Assembly: GCF_016919245.1 (NCBI RefSeq)
Contig: NZ_JAFEJA010000001.1
Span: forward strand, 3,010,001-3,074,000
Length of the DNA stretch: 64,000 bases
Direction of reading: 5' to 3'
Origin: Streptomyces zhihengii
GTDB lineage: Bacteria > Actinomycetota > Actinomycetes > Streptomycetales > Streptomycetaceae
This document shows positions 51,881 to 62,740 of this stretch, in pieces; the first letter of the stretch is position 1, and the number at the start of each line of letters is the position of its first letter. The position numbers and the translations under genes were made by a program. Below the pieces are notes generated by a model. The model ran no database searches, was not told where the DNA came from, and saw only the letters and a list, made by a program, of their open reading frames with translations.

Positions 51881-53503
51881 TTACTTGACGGTGACTCCGG
51901 GCAGCTCGAGGTCGCCGTGGAAGTCGACCTTGACGTTGTCGACAGCCTTGCCGTGGCCACCGTTGATGCGGTAGTACCACAGCGGGATGGCGGGCATCTT
52001 CTCGAGCAGCTTCTTCTCGACCTCCTGGTAGCCCTTCACGGCCTCGTCCAGGGAGTTCGCCTTGTCCGCCGCGGCCATCAGACCGTCGATCTCCTTGTCG
52101 GAGAAACGACCGTTGTTGGACTCGGCGTTGGTGTGGTAGAGCTCCTTGATGAAGTTCACGTTGACGGGGTAGTCGGCCACCCAGCCACCGCGGTACATCG
52201 ACTTGACCTGGTCGTTGTCACGAGCCTCGAGGTCGGTCGGGAAGTCCGGCTTGGCGTCGCCGACGCAGTCGACACCGGTCGCCTTGCGGATGGACTCGCA
52301 GACGGCGGTCACCCACTCCTTGTGGCCACCGTCGGTGTTGTACTGGAGGAACAGCTTGTTGTCCGGGACGCCGCCGCCCTCGGTGATGAGCTGCTTGGCC
52401 TTCTCCGGGTTGTACGTGAAGACGTCCGTACCCAGGTCCTGGTTGCCCTTGACCTGCGGCGGCGTGAAGCTCGTCGCGGGGGTACGGGTGTTGTTCAGGA
52501 CGGTCTTGGTGATCGTGTCGCGGTCGATCGCCATGGACAGACCCTGGAGGACCTTGGGGTCGATGTCCTTGAACGTCTTGGAGTAGAACGCCGGGACCAG
52601 CGACTGGATGGCCGCGTACGGCTGCTCGATGGCGCCGTCGCCCAGGTCCTGCTTGTACTTCGGCAGGTCCGTCGGGCCGACCTGGCGGATGATGTCCAGG
52701 TTGCCGGAGACGACGTCCTGGTACGCGGCCTCGAGGGTCGCGTAGTTCTTGAACTGGATGCCCTTGTTCTGCGCCTTGTTGGGGCCCTGGTAGTCAGGGT
52801 TGGCCGCAACCTGGATCAGCTTCTTGTGGGTCCACTTCTCGAACTTGTACGGACCGTTGCCGACCGGCTTCTGGCCGAACGCCTTCGGGTCGTCGAAGAA
52901 GACCTTGGGCAGCGGGGCGAAGGTGGCGTAGCCCAGCTTGTAGTTGAAGTACGGGACCTTCTCGGCCAGCTCGATCGTGAAGGTGGTCTCGTCGACGACC
53001 TTCAGACCGGACATCTTGTCGGCCTTCGGGTCACCCTTCTCCGGGTGCACGTCGGCGTAGCCGGCGATGTCGCCGAACCAGAACGCGTTCTGCTGGTTGT
53101 TCTTGATGTTGGCGTACCAGTTCCACGCGTCGACGTAGGACTGCGCGGTCACCGCCTCGCCGTTGTGGAACTTCCAGCCCGCCTTGAGCTTGACGGTCCA
53201 CGTCTTCGAGTCGGTCGTCTCCACGGACTCGGCGTTCGTGTAGACGATGTTGCCCTGAGCGTCGAAGTCCAGCAGCTGGGTGAAGAGCGACTGAATGACG
53301 TACGAGCCGTTGGTCTCGTTCGTGTCCGCCGGGATCAGCGGCTTCTGCGGCTCGCCGACGTCGATCGAGACGTAGCCCGCGGGCTTGCCCGAGGCGCTGC
53401 CCTTGTCCTTGTCCGAGCCACTGTCGCTGCCACCACAGGCAGTCGCGGCCATGGCGACGACTATCGCACCCGCGACCCACTTGGCGCTCTTGGCACCACG
53501 CAT
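51881..53503 (-). CDS. Oligopeptide-binding lipoprotein (SBP family 5), operon 1
   Basis: 540 aa: signal peptide with lipobox AMAATACGG, then a family-5 binding fold with the same signature region as its paralogue (WTVKLKAGWKFHNGEAVTAQ). It is much more diverged from the operon-2 protein than the permeases and ATPases are, consistent with different peptide specificity. ATG 53503 follows GAGGAGGAA. Position next to typA matches the S. coelicolor bldK neighbourhood as I recall it, although bldK there begins with a permease gene. Confidence 0.95.
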   Translation of the reverse strand: MRGAKSAKWVAGAIVVAMAATACGGSDSGSDKDKGSASGKPAGYVSIDVGEPQKPLIPADTNETNGSYVIQSLFTQLLDFDAQGNIVYTNAESVETTDSKTWTVKLKAGWKFHNGEAVTAQSYVDAWNWYANIKNNQQNAFWFGDIAGYADVHPEKGDPKADKMSGLKVVDETTFTIELAEKVPYFNYKLGYATFAPLPKVFFDDPKAFGQKPVGNGPYKFEKWTHKKLIQVAANPDYQGPNKAQNKGIQFKNYATLEAAYQDVVSGNLDIIRQVGPTDLPKYKQDLGDGAIEQPYAAIQSLVPAFYSKTFKDIDPKVLQGLSMAIDRDTITKTVLNNTRTPATSFTPPQVKGNQDLGTDVFTYNPEKAKQLITEGGGVPDNKLFLQYNTDGGHKEWVTAVCESIRKATGVDCVGDAKPDFPTDLEARDNDQVKSMYRGGWVADYPVNVNFIKELYHTNAESNNGRFSDKEIDGLMAAADKANSLDEAVKGYQEVEKKLLEKMPAIPLWYYRINGGHGKAVDNVKVDFHGDLELPGVTVK

Positions 53504-53540
53504 GGGTTCCTCCTCATGAGTCCACTTTGTCACTACAAGA

Positions 53541-53691
53541 GGGGCATTGCTGACGCGCCGACACCCCTGACGGCGCTGTGTCAATGCCCCGAGTGTGCTC
53601 GTGAGTCGGCGCTCCCCACAGCGCATGACCCATTGACCCGAGCTCAATGGAGCCAACTATTAAGTACGTCCGGGCCGTAAACCACACTTAA
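53541..53691 (-). promoter_or_regulatory. Upstream region of operon 1: leader hairpin and AT-rich dyad
   Basis: A two-tier hairpin (53541-53549 with 53582-53590, inner GCGCCG/CGGCGC 53555-53560 with 53571-53576) lies 38-87 nt before the binding-protein ATG. Further up, TTAAGT 53660-53665 and ACTTAA 53686-53691 form an inverted repeat in an AT-rich block that is the likely promoter/operator. The remaining spacer to typA (up to 53991) holds only the terminator. Confidence 0.45.
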
Positions 53692-53845
53692 AGGGTCTCG
53701 TTTTGACAACATCAGAGGTGGCTGTCAGACCGAAATCCGGACAAAGCGAGCACAGACAGACACCCGCGAAACGGACCGTTAACACATGTTCCGGAGAGCG
53801 ACGGTCGATATGCGGACACTCGGGTCGGCTAAACGATTTGACGAA

Positions 53846-53886
53846 CAGGCCCGGCCCCTCGCCTTGTCAGCGAGGGGCCGGGCCTG
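53846..53886 (-). terminator. Terminator after typA
   Basis: 17-bp perfect stem (53846-53862 with 53870-53886), loop CTTGTCA, about 105 bp after the typA stop. Confidence 0.85.
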
Positions 53887-53991
53887 GTGTATGCGGTTTT
53901 CCCGGGCCTTCGCCGGCCCCGCCGGACGCCCCTCGGGGCGCCCGGCGCCCCGCGGACCCCGCCAGGGGTGTCCGCGGGCGCTGAGGACGCG

Positions 53992-55893
<1,902 letters not shown>

Positions 55894-56101
55894 GGGTGGC
55901 TTGCGCTTCTCTCGGATCGTGGGATGCGGCGTCAATTCCTCTTACGCCCGCCGGGCGGACGCGCCACGGCTACCGTCCATGGTACGGGGCCGCCGCCGTG
56001 GGGGCCGTCCGGAGCGGACGGGGCCCGGCGAAGGGGACGAGGATCACGCCGCGGGCGCGGGGGTGCGGGGCGCCGCGCGACTCGGGTCTGGGTGATCACG
56101 A

Positions 56102-56132
56102 CCTTGCCCGCCGGCGGTGCCGGCGGGCAAGG
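56102..56132 (-). terminator. Terminator after orphan binding-protein gene
   Basis: 14-bp perfect stem (56102-56115 with 56119-56132), 3-nt loop, about 40 bp after the stop of the gene at 56172. Confidence 0.8.
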
Positions 56133-56171
56133 GAGTTGAGCCACTTCTGAGCTTGTGCAAGCGATGGCCGA

Positions 56172-58520
56172 TTACCGCTTCTCGGCCCCGTTGACCTGGG
56201 ACTTCTTGTAACCCATGTCCTGGTACGACGGGGACTTGAAGCCGAAGGCCCCGACATTGGCCAGGGAGCCCCGCACCGCGACCAGCTCGGGCCGCTGGTA
56301 CAGCGGGATGGAGCCCGCCGCCGCCCAGATCCTGGCGTCGGCACGGCGCATCAGATCGCGCGCGGTGTCCTCGTCCAGCTCACCCGCCGCCTGATCGAAC
56401 AACTGATCGATGTAGTCGCTGCCGACCCGGGTGTAGTTCTGCTCGACCAGCAGCGATCCGTCGGACGCCGGCTTCGGCTTGGCGTAGATCGGCCGCGCGT
56501 CGGTCGCCGGGTAGGCGCTCGCCGGCCACGAGTACAGGGCCAGGTCGTAGTCACCGGACGCGACGTGGTCCTTGAAGTAGTTCTCGTCGTCGACCTTGAC
56601 GATCTCGGTGCGGATCCCGACCCGCCGCAGCATCGCGGAGATCTTGTCGCCGACCGAGCGCAGCACCTGCGAGCCCGGCCCCGAGGGGAGCACGAACCGC
56701 AGCGACAGGGCCTTGCCGTCCTTGCCGACGGCACCGCCCGCCGGGGCGGGCGCCGCGGTGCCGCGGGGCGCGTAGGCGCCGGCCACCCCGTCGCCCCGGT
56801 GCTGTCCGCCGGCCGCCGCGGTGTCCGCGGACCCCGGGCCCTCGGCGACCGTCCGGGCCTGCTGCTCCAGCGCGAGGCTCTGGAGGGCCGCCCCGGGGGC
56901 GGGGGCGAGGACACGGGTCGCGGCCGCGGCGCGGTCGCGGAGCCGGGCGTCGGCGGCGGGCTTGTCGTCGCCGACGATGTAGAGGCCGTCGTCGGACGCG
57001 GCGTCCGGGGCGGCCCCGGGCTTGTCCGAGGCGCGGTCGCCGTCCTTCCCGCTCTCCTCGGCGCCCTGCTTCGTGCCGGACGGCGAGGCGCTGCCCGAGG
57101 GGCCGCCCGCTCCGGCGCCCGCCTCGGCCGGCTCGGGCTTCTGCCGGGCGCCGCCCGGGGTCCAGCCCGCGTCGGCGAGCAGGCCCTGCGCCTCCTGGGT
57201 GCTCTGCTTGCCGAGCGCCCCGCTGCCGTCCTTGTAGACCGGCTGGCCGGCGAGGGCGAGGTGGCTGCCGGGCGGCTCGGCGGGCAGCCCGAGCGGGCCG
57301 AGCACCGTGTCGGCCAGTTCCCCGCGGTCGAGCGCGCGGGCGACGGCCCGGCGGACCCGCTCGTCGGCGAGCGGTCCGCTCTCCCCGTTCATCGCGAGCT
57401 GGGTGTACGCGGGCTCCAGCGACTTGCGGACCCGGAAGCCGCGCAGCGCCGACTGCTCCTCGGCGTAGAGCCGCTGCGCCTTCGCGGTGCGCTCGCGGGC
57501 CGCGCGGGCGGTGTCGGCGAGGCTCTCGTCGGAGCCGTGGGCCAGCGCCCAGGAGCGGAGGGCCGCCGAGGGGGTGACGTCCGCGCCGGGGCCGTGCGCG
57601 ACGGGCTCGCCGCCGCGGCCGGCGTCCTTCGCGGCGTACGCGATGCGCTCGGCTCCGGACCGGTCGATCTCGGCCACGTCCAGCGTGCCCGCCGCCAGCG
57701 CGGCGACCCGCTGCTCGCGCGGCACCGCGGTGAGGACCAGGCTCTCCAGCTTGGCCCGGCGGCCCCACCAGCGCGGGTTGCGCACCAGGGTGGTGGCCTT
57801 CGCCTTGCCGTCGATCCTCTGGACCCGGAAGGGCCCGGCCGTGGCGGCGAGCGCGGTGCGGGCCCGCTCGTTGAAGGCGGCCGGGGTGGCGGTCACCTCC
57901 TTGGGGTAGAGCGGGGTGAACAGCGACCGCCAGTCCGCGTACGGCTTGGTGAAGGTGACCTTGACCTCCAGGTCGCTGGAGCCCCGCTCGATCCGGTCGA
58001 TCCGCTCGTACCCGGCGTTGCGCGCCGTCCAGAACGCGGAGTCCTTGCCGCTCAGCGCGCGCCACTGGGAGAGGAAGTCGGGGGCCCCGATCTCCCGGCC
58101 GTCGCTCCAGACGGCCTGCTGGTTGAGCTTGTAGAGGACGACCTGCTTCGGTTCGCGCTCGACGACCTCGGCCGATTCCAGGTAGTCGGGGTTGCGCTGG
58201 GGGCGGCCGCGTTCGTCGACGGTGAAGAGCGCCGGCAGCACGGCGCCCGCGATACGGGCGGTCGTGGCGTCGGCGTCGGCCTGGAAGGCGTTGAGCGTGG
58301 CGGGCACCGAGTCCACGGCCCAGCGCACGGTGCCGCCGTCGGCGGTGGCGTCACGGCCGGCGGGCGCGATGTCCTGGGCCGGAGGCTTCGCCTTGCTCTC
58401 GTCGTCGCCGGAGCCGCAGGCGGCGAGAGCGGGCAGAGCCAGTACGCCGCTGGTGAGCAGGGCCACGGAGCGGAGTCTTCGGGAGCATGTCCGCCCTCGG
58501 AGGGCCTCGACCTGGGACAT
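56172..58520 (-). CDS. Orphan family-5 substrate-binding lipoprotein
   Basis: 782 aa, larger than usual for the family. Signal peptide and lipobox LPALAACGSGDD, then an SBP_bac_5 fold beginning GTVRWAVDSVPATLNAFQAD. A 200-residue Ala/Gly/Pro/Ser insertion between the two lobes (codons covering about 56700-57170 on the complementary strand) accounts for the extra length. The C-terminal lobe resumes at LRFVLPSGPGSQVLRSVGDKI. No permease or ATPase genes are adjacent, so it may feed one of the nearby oligopeptide transporters or act as a sensor. Confidence 0.85.
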   Translation of the reverse strand: MSQVEALRGRTCSRRLRSVALLTSGVLALPALAACGSGDDESKAKPPAQDIAPAGRDATADGGTVRWAVDSVPATLNAFQADADATTARIAGAVLPALFTVDERGRPQRNPDYLESAEVVEREPKQVVLYKLNQQAVWSDGREIGAPDFLSQWRALSGKDSAFWTARNAGYERIDRIERGSSDLEVKVTFTKPYADWRSLFTPLYPKEVTATPAAFNERARTALAATAGPFRVQRIDGKAKATTLVRNPRWWGRRAKLESLVLTAVPREQRVAALAAGTLDVAEIDRSGAERIAYAAKDAGRGGEPVAHGPGADVTPSAALRSWALAHGSDESLADTARAARERTAKAQRLYAEEQSALRGFRVRKSLEPAYTQLAMNGESGPLADERVRRAVARALDRGELADTVLGPLGLPAEPPGSHLALAGQPVYKDGSGALGKQSTQEAQGLLADAGWTPGGARQKPEPAEAGAGAGGPSGSASPSGTKQGAEESGKDGDRASDKPGAAPDAASDDGLYIVGDDKPAADARLRDRAAAATRVLAPAPGAALQSLALEQQARTVAEGPGSADTAAAGGQHRGDGVAGAYAPRGTAAPAPAGGAVGKDGKALSLRFVLPSGPGSQVLRSVGDKISAMLRRVGIRTEIVKVDDENYFKDHVASGDYDLALYSWPASAYPATDARPIYAKPKPASDGSLLVEQNYTRVGSDYIDQLFDQAAGELDEDTARDLMRRADARIWAAAGSIPLYQRPELVAVRGSLANVGAFGFKSPSYQDMGYKKSQVNGAEKR

Positions 58521-58815
58521 GGCATGTACCTCTTCGTCCTGGTTCGTCGAATTTGGAGATGATCACACCTATTCCTCCACTGAAGTGGACGGAGCCGCCC
58601 CGCGGGCGCAGACACGGCGGGGGCCGCCGCCGAGGCCACCCGGGCGGCCCAGCGGCGAGCCCGCGGCCGGCCGGACCGAGCGGCCGGAAACACACGCACC
58701 GGGGCCGCGGACGCCGGTAATCCCGTACGTCCCCTTCACAACACCGGATGTGACGCGCAACACTCTCAGGCGCATGAGCGATGCCACCCGCACTCCGCGG
58801 AAGTGAGGACACGTC

Positions 58816-59058
58816 ATGTCCCAGCAGGACGAGTTGACGGCGATGCGGCAGCACGTCGACGAGCTCACCCGGCGCGTCGGGAGACTGGAGCAGGCACTGG
58901 AGGCCGCCCTGCGGGGCGCCGCGCCGGCCCCGCCCGGCACGCCGAAGCCCCCGGCCCCCGTGGACCTGGTCACCATCCCGGACACCCCGTACGACAGCAC
59001 CCTGTGGACGGACTCGGACGACGAGGGGCTCGGCGCCCGCGACCGTCACGCACCCTGA
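58816..59058 (+). CDS. Small coiled-coil protein upstream of sdh genes
   Basis: 80 aa: coiled-coil helix DELTAMRQHVDELTRRVGRL, a Pro/Ala linker, then an acidic tail TIPDTPYDSTLWTDSDDEG. GTGAGGAC lies upstream of ATG 58816. It precedes the sdh anchor gene by 52 bp and may be the first gene of that operon. Function unknown. The 295 bp between this gene and the divergent lipoprotein gene hold a TCCACT-ga-AGTGGA dyad (58576-58589) but no gene. Confidence 0.6.
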   Translation: MSQQDELTAMRQHVDELTRRVGRLEQALEAALRGAAPAPPGTPKPPAPVDLVTIPDTPYDSTLWTDSDDEGLGARDRHAP

Positions 59059-59110
59059 CCCGCGCACACCCCCCGGACCTCACCCGATCCCACTCCACCC
59101 GGAGTCCCCG

Positions 59111-59932
59111 TTGGCCACAGGTACCGAACCACAGCCCGCCGGCACGGGAGTGCACGGAGCCGGCCGGGCCGCCATCCGCGCCCGCCATCTGCGCACGGAC
59201 CGCTGGTGGCTCTCCCCCGCCCTCACCGCGGCGGGGCTCCTCGCCTTCGTCGTCTACTCGTCCTGGCGCGCCTTCGCGAACGCCGACTACTACGCGGCGC
59301 CGTACGTGTCGCCGTTCTACTCGCCCTGCCTCGCCGAGAACTGCGTCCCGATGAAGGGCGGGCCGAACTGGGAGATCTTCGGAAGCTGGTGGGGGCTGTC
59401 GCCCGCGCTGCTGATCCTGGTCTTCCCGCTGGGCTTCCGGCTGACCTGCTACTACTACCGCAAGGCCTACTACCGGGGCTTCTGGGCGTCGCCCCCGGCC
59501 TGCGCGGTCGCCGAGCCGCACCGGACGTACACCGGCGAGACCCGCTTCCCGCTGATCCTCCAGAACGCCCACCGGTACTTCTTCTACGCGGCGCTGCCGG
59601 TCGCCGCGATCCTCACCTACGACACCGTGCTCGCCTTCCGCGACGAGACCTACGCCTGGGGCCACATGGGGCTCGGCACCGTGGTGCTGCTGGTGAACGC
59701 CGTGCTGATCTGGGCGTACACCCTCTCCTGCCACTCCTGCCGGCACATCGTCGGCGGCCGGCTGCGGCACTTCTCCCGGCATCCGGTGCGCTACCGGCTG
59801 TGGAGCTGGGCGGGGCGGCTCAACGCGCGCCACATGCAACTGGCCTGGGCCTCGCTGTTCAGCGTCGGGCTCGCGGACCTCTACGTGTACCTCGTCGCCA
59901 CCGGCGTCTTCGACGATCCCCGCTTCTTCTAG
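59111..59932 (+). CDS. Succinate dehydrogenase/fumarate reductase membrane anchor (cytochrome b-type)
   Basis: A 273-aa polytopic protein with five or so helices. Conserved-looking His residues in HRYFFYAALPVAAILTYDTV, WGHMGLG and CHSCRH are candidate haem ligands. The paired flavoprotein and Fe-S genes directly follow, so it is the membrane anchor passing electrons to menaquinone, though it is unlike short SdhC/SdhD proteins. TTG 59111 has GGAG 6 nt upstream. The spacer to sdhA contains three copies of AGGCCCCT. Confidence 0.8.
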   Translation: MATGTEPQPAGTGVHGAGRAAIRARHLRTDRWWLSPALTAAGLLAFVVYSSWRAFANADYYAAPYVSPFYSPCLAENCVPMKGGPNWEIFGSWWGLSPALLILVFPLGFRLTCYYYRKAYYRGFWASPPACAVAEPHRTYTGETRFPLILQNAHRYFFYAALPVAAILTYDTVLAFRDETYAWGHMGLGTVVLLVNAVLIWAYTLSCHSCRHIVGGRLRHFSRHPVRYRLWSWAGRLNARHMQLAWASLFSVGLADLYVYLVATGVFDDPRFF

Positions 59933-59987
59933 GCCCCTGTTCCAGGCCCCTGCGGTTCCAGGCCCCTACGGAAGGTTGCCCTCCGGC

Positions 59988-61913
59988 ATGACACAGCTCG
60001 AACGTCAGCAGTGGGACGTGGTCATCGTGGGCGCGGGCGGCGCCGGACTGCGCGCCGCGATCGAGGCGCGCGAGCGGGGCGCGCGCACCGCGGTGGTGTG
60101 CAAGTCCCTCTTCGGCAAGGCCCACACCGTGATGGCCGAGGGCGGCATCGCCGCCTCCATGGGCAACGTCAACGACCACGACTCCTGGCAGGTCCACTTC
60201 CGCGACACCATGCGCGGCGGGAAGTTCCTCAACCAGTGGCGGATGGCCGAGCTGCACGCCCGGGAGGCGCCGGACCGGGTGTGGGAGCTGGAGACCTGGG
60301 GCGCGCTCTTCGACCGGACCGCGGACGGGCGGATCTCCCAGCGGAACTTCGGCGGCCACGAGTACCCGCGCCTCGCCCACGTCGGCGACCGGACGGGGCT
60401 GGAGCTGATCCGCACCCTCCAGCAGAAGATCGTCTCCCTCCAGCAGGAGGACCGCGACGCGTACGGCGACCCCGAGGCGCGGCTGAAGGTCTTCCAGGAG
60501 TGCACGGTCACCCGGATCCTCAAGGACCCGGCGCCAGGGCGGGACGGGGCGGTGGCCGGGACGTTCTGCTACGAGCGCGAGACCGGCCGCTTCTTCGTCC
60601 TGGAGGCGCCCGCCGTGGTCCTGGCCACCGGCGGCATCGGCAAGTCCTTCAAGGTGACCTCCAACTCCTGGGAGTACACCGGCGACGGCCACGCGCTGGC
60701 GCTGCTCGCGGGCGCGCCGCTGCTCAACATGGAGTTCGTGCAGTTCCACCCCACGGGGATGGTCTGGCCGCCGTCCGTGAAGGGGATCCTCGTCACCGAG
60801 TCGGTGCGCGGCGACGGCGGGGTGCTGCGCAACTCCGAGGGCCGCCGCTTCATGTTCGACTACGTCCCGGACGTCTTCAAGGAGAAGTACGCCGAGTCCG
60901 AGGAGGAGGGCGACCGCTGGTACGAGGACCCCGACGCCAACCGGCGCCCGCCCGAGCTGCTCCCCCGCGACGAGGTCGCCCGCGCGATCAACGCGGAGGT
61001 CAAGGCCGGCCGGGGCTCCCCGCACGGCGGGGTCTTCCTGGACGTCTCCACCCGGATGCCGGCCGAGACGGTCCGCCGGCGGCTGCCGTCCATGTACCAC
61101 CAGTTCAAGGAGCTCGCGGACGTCGACATCACCGCCGAGCCCATGGAGGTCGGGCCGACCTGCCACTACGTGATGGGCGGTATAGCCGTCGACTCGGACA
61201 CCGCGGCGGCCGCCGGGGTACCGGGCCTGTTCGCCGCCGGCGAGGTGGCGGGCGGGATGCACGGCTCCAACCGCCTCGGCGGGAACTCCCTCTCCGACCT
61301 GCTCGTCTTCGGCCGCCGGGCCGGTCTGCACGCCGCCGCACTCGCCGCGGCGCACCCGGACCGGCCGTCGGTGGACGAGGCGGAGGTGGCGGCGGCCGCC
61401 GCCGAGGCGCTGGCCCCCTTCGGCGCCGCGACCGGCACCGAGGGCGCCCCGGAGAACCCGTACACCCTCCACCAGGAGCTCCAGCAGACGATGAACGACC
61501 TGGTGGGGATCATCCGGCGGGCCGGTGAGGTGGAGCAGGCCCTCGAACGGCTGGCGGTGCTGCGCGAACGGGCCGCCCGGGCCGGGGTCGAGGGGCACCG
61601 CCAGTTCAACCCCGGCTGGCACCTCGCCCTGGACCTGCGCAACATGCTGCTGGTCAGCGAGTGCGTCGCCCGCTCCGCGCTGGAGCGCACCGAGAGCCGC
61701 GGCGGCCACACCCGTGAGGACCGCCCCGCCATGGAGCGGGCCTGGCGCCGGGTGAACCTGCTCTGCCGCCTCGCCCCCTCGACGGCCGCCCCCGGCGGGG
61801 GCGCCGTCGTGCTCGACCGCCGGGAGACCGAGCCCATCCGCCCCGACCTGCTCGCCCTCTTCGAGAAGGAGGAGCTGGTCAAGTACCTCGCCGAAGAGGA
61901 GCTCGCCACATGA
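59988..61913 (+). CDS. sdhA: Succinate dehydrogenase/fumarate reductase flavoprotein subunit
   Basis: 641 aa. VVIVGAGGAGLRAAIEA is the FAD dinucleotide fold, KAHTVMAEGGIAAS the covalent-flavin His region, EFVQFHPTG and TESVRGDGG substrate and catalytic residues, and GNSLSDLLVFGRRAG the capping-domain end. It oxidises succinate or reduces fumarate. ATG 59988 is 12 nt after GGAAGG. The stop overlaps sdhB by 4 nt (ATGA), ensuring stoichiometric synthesis. Confidence 0.95.
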   Translation: MTQLERQQWDVVIVGAGGAGLRAAIEARERGARTAVVCKSLFGKAHTVMAEGGIAASMGNVNDHDSWQVHFRDTMRGGKFLNQWRMAELHAREAPDRVWELETWGALFDRTADGRISQRNFGGHEYPRLAHVGDRTGLELIRTLQQKIVSLQQEDRDAYGDPEARLKVFQECTVTRILKDPAPGRDGAVAGTFCYERETGRFFVLEAPAVVLATGGIGKSFKVTSNSWEYTGDGHALALLAGAPLLNMEFVQFHPTGMVWPPSVKGILVTESVRGDGGVLRNSEGRRFMFDYVPDVFKEKYAESEEEGDRWYEDPDANRRPPELLPRDEVARAINAEVKAGRGSPHGGVFLDVSTRMPAETVRRRLPSMYHQFKELADVDITAEPMEVGPTCHYVMGGIAVDSDTAAAAGVPGLFAAGEVAGGMHGSNRLGGNSLSDLLVFGRRAGLHAAALAAAHPDRPSVDEAEVAAAAAEALAPFGAATGTEGAPENPYTLHQELQQTMNDLVGIIRRAGEVEQALERLAVLRERAARAGVEGHRQFNPGWHLALDLRNMLLVSECVARSALERTESRGGHTREDRPAMERAWRRVNLLCRLAPSTAAPGGGAVVLDRRETEPIRPDLLALFEKEELVKYLAEEELAT

Positions 61914-62695
61914 GCACGTACGACGCGCGGTTCCGGGTGTGGCGGGGCGACGCCGAGGGCGGCGGCCTGGAGGACTTCACCGTGGAGGTGAACGACGGCG
62001 AGGTCGTGCTCGACATCGTCCACCGGCTCCAGGCCACGCAGGCCCCCGACCTCGCCGTCCGCTGGAACTGCAAGGCGGGCAAGTGCGGCTCGTGCAGCGC
62101 GGAGGTCAACGGCCGCCCGCGGCTGCTCTGCATGACCCGCATGTCCGTCTTCACCCGCGACGAGACGATCACGATCACCCCGCTGCGCGCCTTCCCCGTG
62201 GTGCGGGACCTGGTGACCGATGTGTCGTTCAACTACGCCAAGGCCCGCGAGATCCCCTCGTTCGTGCCGCCGTCCGGGCTGGAGCCCGGCGCGTACCGGA
62301 TGCAGCAGATGGACGTGGAGCGCTCGCAGGAGTTCCGCAAGTGCATCGAGTGCTTCCTGTGCCAGGACACCTGCCATGTGGTGCGCGACCACGAGGAGAA
62401 CAAGGAGGCCTTCGCGGGGCCGCGCTTCCTGATGCGGGTGGCCGAGCTGGACATGCACCCGCTGGACGCCGCCGCCGAACGGGGACTGGACCGGCGGGCG
62501 ACCGCGCAGGACGAGCACGGCCTCGGCTACTGCAACATCACCAAGTGCTGCACCGAGGTGTGCCCCGAGTCCATCGCCATCACCGACAACGCCCTGATCC
62601 CGCTGAAGGAGCGGGCCGTGGACCGCAAGTACGACCCGCTGGTGTGGCTGGGGAGCCGGATCCGGCGGCGCGGGGAGCGGGACACGGAGGCGTAG
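61910..62695 (+). CDS. sdhB: Succinate dehydrogenase/fumarate reductase iron-sulfur subunit
   Basis: 261 aa. N-terminal plant-type ferredoxin domain with CKAGKCGSCSAEVNG (and a later Cys in RLLCMTRM) for [2Fe-2S], and the C-terminal domain with CIECFLCQDTC and CCTEVCPE for [4Fe-4S] and [3Fe-4S]. It carries electrons from the flavoprotein to the anchor. ATGA-coupled to sdhA. Confidence 0.95.
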   Translation: MSTYDARFRVWRGDAEGGGLEDFTVEVNDGEVVLDIVHRLQATQAPDLAVRWNCKAGKCGSCSAEVNGRPRLLCMTRMSVFTRDETITITPLRAFPVVRDLVTDVSFNYAKAREIPSFVPPSGLEPGAYRMQQMDVERSQEFRKCIECFLCQDTCHVVRDHEENKEAFAGPRFLMRVAELDMHPLDAAAERGLDRRATAQDEHGLGYCNITKCCTEVCPESIAITDNALIPLKERAVDRKYDPLVWLGSRIRRRGERDTEA

Positions 62696-62740
62696 TCCGT
62701 CCGGTCGCGGGCCCTCATACCCGGACATAGCCTCCCGTAT

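Noticed and set aside
51881..53503. Naming the upstream operon bldKA-E outright
   Set aside because: Position fits, but gene order begins with the binding protein whereas bldK begins with a permease, so the symbol is not given.
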